In this document: in pieces, positions 5,883-7,509 of the stretch
Layout of the letters: every line of letters starts with the position of its first letter
Position numbering within the stretch: position 1 is the stretch's first letter
NCBI GenBank assembly: GCA_025352435.1
Contig: JANXTN010000123.1
Coordinates: forward strand, 1-7,509
Source of the DNA: Ferruginibacter sp.
GTDB taxonomy: Bacteria > Bacteroidota > Bacteroidia > Chitinophagales > Chitinophagaceae
Length of the DNA stretch: 7,509 bases
Direction: 5' to 3'
Translations under genes and position numbers: made by a program
Notes under the pieces: generated by a model
Database searches by the model: none
The model's input: only the letters and a program-made list of their open reading frames with translations
Told to the model about the DNA's origin: nothing

Positions 5883-7321
5883 TTATCAATTTTTGGGATT
5901 GTTATTAAAAAAGTAGTCCCTTCCTTTAATTTAGACGTTACTTCAATTGCTGCATTGTGCGACTGCAAGATATTCATGGTAGCAGCAAGGCCTAAACCCA
6001 TACCGTTTTTCTTAGCAGTAAAATACGGTTCAAAAAGGCAGGAAAGATTGTCTTCACTTATACCGCAACCAGTATCTGAGATAGACAATTTGTATTCACC
6101 ATTTGATTCTTCGAGGTGTAACGATAATTGTCCATTATCTTCCATTGCTTCTACAGCATTGATGATAATATTAAGGAAGGCAATTTTCAATTTTTCCTTA
6201 TCAGCATATATTTTGAAAACTTTTTCAGGACAAACTTTTACCAGTTTAATATGTCTCAATATTATTCTGTCTGATGCAGCATCAATGCTTTCTTTTAAAA
6301 TTTCAACAAGGTCAGTTTCTTTCAATGTAATTTCGGGCCTGGATGCGCCAAGCAATTCTGTTATTAACGTTTCTATCCGTTTACTGTTACGGGTTATTAT
6401 TTCGAGATAAAGATTTGCATCATCAGATTTTATCTCTTCAGTTAATTGCTCAAGCGATAAATTTATATTGTTAAGCGGATTTCTAACTTCATGTGCAAGT
6501 GTTCTAACCAACCTTTCTGCCATTCCCAATTTTTCAATCCTCACATTATTTTTTTCAATCTTTTTCAATTCTGTGATATCGTGAATTATCCCCTGCAAAA
6601 AAGGTTTGCCACCACTATCTGATTCTTTAGATAAGGATAGTATACCATAGATGAGTTCGTTATTTTTGGTATGCATTTGAATTTCTTTATCATTGATCTC
6701 ACCGGAATGCAGCTGGTTTTGAATCATGATTTTATCTACCTCATTCACTACTAAATCTAATATTGAAATTCCTTTTATTTCTTCATTATCATATTCAAAA
6801 AGAAGATTTGTAGCTTCGTTTACGTCTGTAAAGCGCATGGCTCCTAAATCTAGAAGAAAAACTGCATCTTTGGATCTTTCAAAAATATGCCTAAACTTTC
6901 TTTCATTTGATTTTAAGGTTTTAACTGATACACTTTTTTCTATTACGTGACGGATACATCTTTCCAGTTTTTCGGTATCCATTTCACCCTTAATTAAATA
7001 ATCAACAGCGCCGGCGTGCATTACTTCTGCATCTAACTCAGGTGCTGCTCTACCGGTAAGAATAATTATCGGCTCATCACATTTTTTTTCAAAAGCTTCT
7101 TTAATAAAATCTAATCCCGTCTTTGCACCTAAATAATAATCCACGAGATACAAATCATATTTCTTTTTACATACATCTTCCATGGCACTTTTATAATCGT
7201 AGCGCCACTCCACTTTAAAATTATAACCTTTAATATTTTTTATATATTGATTGGTAATAAAAAAATCATCTTCATCATCATCAACAATAAGTATTCTGTA
7301 ATTAATTGGTTCTGCAATCAT
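5879..7321 (-). CDS. Soluble hybrid sensor: receiver-PAS-histidine kinase
   Basis: This 480-residue cytosolic signalling protein has no membrane segment. Residues 8-128 are a receiver domain with acidic pocket D14-D16, phospho-acceptor D61 (in YLVDYYLG), T89 and K111. Residues about 139-252 are a PAS domain ending in the usual DITELKKIE linker. The transmitter follows. Its H-box is AHEVRNPLNNI with H277, the N-box is NIIINAVEAM (N384, N388), the G1 box is DTGCGIS (416-422), the F-box FEPYFTAK begins at 430, and the G2 box is GMGLGL (440-445). All catalytic residues are present. In this reversed order the kinase activity is probably controlled by phosphorylation of its own receiver by another kinase. 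The next acceptor is not encoded here, so signal and output are unknown. The ATG at 7321 is a plausible start directly before the receiver; no clear Shine-Dalgarno or promoter was found. Confidence 0.92.
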   Translation of the reverse strand: MIAEPINYRILIVDDDEDDFFITNQYIKNIKGYNFKVEWRYDYKSAMEDVCKKKYDLYLVDYYLGAKTGLDFIKEAFEKKCDEPIIILTGRAAPELDAEVMHAGAVDYLIKGEMDTEKLERCIRHVIEKSVSVKTLKSNERKFRHIFERSKDAVFLLDLGAMRFTDVNEATNLLFEYDNEEIKGISILDLVVNEVDKIMIQNQLHSGEINDKEIQMHTKNNELIYGILSLSKESDSGGKPFLQGIIHDITELKKIEKNNVRIEKLGMAERLVRTLAHEVRNPLNNINLSLEQLTEEIKSDDANLYLEIITRNSKRIETLITELLGASRPEITLKETDLVEILKESIDAASDRIILRHIKLVKVCPEKVFKIYADKEKLKIAFLNIIINAVEAMEDNGQLSLHLEESNGEYKLSISDTGCGISEDNLSCLFEPYFTAKKNGMGLGLAATMNILQSHNAAIEVTSKLKEGTTFLITIPKIDN

Positions 7322-7408
7322 GTTTTATTTTTTCCGGAGAATTTATTATTTACCGTATCAATTATCATACTACAAAATAAAAATTTCAGTTTAAATTTTT
7401 CAAATAAA

Positions 7409-7439
7409 TTTTGTTGAGTAAAATATATTCTTATCTTCG
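7409..7439 (+). promoter_or_regulatory. Putative promoter of the tRNA-Val gene
   Basis: TTTTG at 7409-7413 and TATCTTCG at 7432-7439 resemble the Bacteroidota -33 (TTG) and -7 (TAnnTTTG; seven of eight bases) elements. The spacer between TTG and the -7 box is 18 bases, within the usual range. Transcription would start near 7444-7447, about ten bases before the mature tRNA 5' end. The intergenic region to the divergent kinase gene is only 134 bases. Confidence 0.55.
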
Positions 7440-7455
7440 CACTCCCCAAATAAAA

Positions 7456-7509
7456 GGGAGCATAGCTCAGCTGGTTTAGAGCATCTGCCTTACAAGCAGA
7501 GGGTCCGCG
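7456..7509 (+). tRNA. tRNA-Val(UAC), 3' part cut by window end
   Basis: The acceptor 5' strand GGGAGCA (7456-7462) is followed by T8 and A9. The D arm has GCTC (7465-7468) pairing with GAGC (7479-7482). The anticodon stem TCTGC (7484-7488) pairs with GCAGA (7496-7500) around the loop CTTACAA. The anticodon TAC lies at 7491-7493 and A37 at 7494. UAC decodes GUA and other valine codons. The variable loop GGGTC and the first T-stem bases are present; the T loop and acceptor 3' strand lie beyond the edge. The unseen half means pairing of the acceptor cannot be confirmed. It is transcribed divergently from the kinase gene. Confidence 0.93.

Noticed and set aside
5883..5932. Terminator downstream of trmN6 (GGGA...TCCC)
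   Set aside because: Only four pairs enclose a long loop and the bases lie in the kinase coding sequence.
7322..7408. Promoter for the kinase gene on the minus strand (TTTATTTG at 7401-7408)
   Set aside because: It matches seven of eight consensus bases but has the wrong second base, no -33 partner and a long leader; too weak to annotate.

Overview
The window looks like a chromosomal segment of a low-GC member of the Bacteroidota, possibly the Chitinophagales. Three things suggest this. The PurB, TsaD and MacB-like permease sequences have a Bacteroidota flavour. Promoter-like elements resemble the phylum's TTG-spacer-TAnnTTTG consensus. No gene start has a convincing Shine-Dalgarno sequence. 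The lineage call rests on recalled family sequences, not on a search.

Layout, left to right. (1) The 3' part of purB (+, purine synthesis) enters from the left edge. It converges on prfC (-, release factor RF3) with 17 bp between the stop codons and overlapping hairpins across the junction. (2) A divergent intergenic region of about 327 bp (2449-2775) separates prfC from an ABC-transporter permease of the MacB/FtsX type (+). It holds a promoter-like element at each end and a 12-bp palindrome. (3) After a short degenerate heptanucleotide repeat comes tsaD (+). Its conserved N-terminus is present but has no ATG, GTG or TTG start. (4) Eleven bases downstream lies a YfiC/TrmN6-type tRNA A37 methyltransferase (+). 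(5) This converges, with a 4-bp stop-codon overlap, on a soluble REC-PAS-histidine kinase (-). (6) At the right edge a tRNA-Val(UAC) gene (+), cut by the window end, is transcribed divergently from the kinase.

The clearest functional theme is translation. RF3 acts in termination and recycling. TsaD makes t6A at position 37 of ANN-decoding tRNAs. TrmN6 methylates A37 of tRNA-Val(UAC), and a tRNA of exactly that type is encoded about 1.6 kb downstream. tsaD and trmN6 probably share a transcript. The permease and the kinase are individually recognisable, but their partners (an ATPase subunit; an upstream kinase and a phosphorelay output) are not in the window.

I saw no mobile element, CRISPR array, phage gene or clearly novel multi-gene system. 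The points most worth a second look are the non-canonical tsaD start, the terminator-like hairpin inside tsaD, the TrmN6/tRNA-Val pairing, and the compact convergent gene ends.
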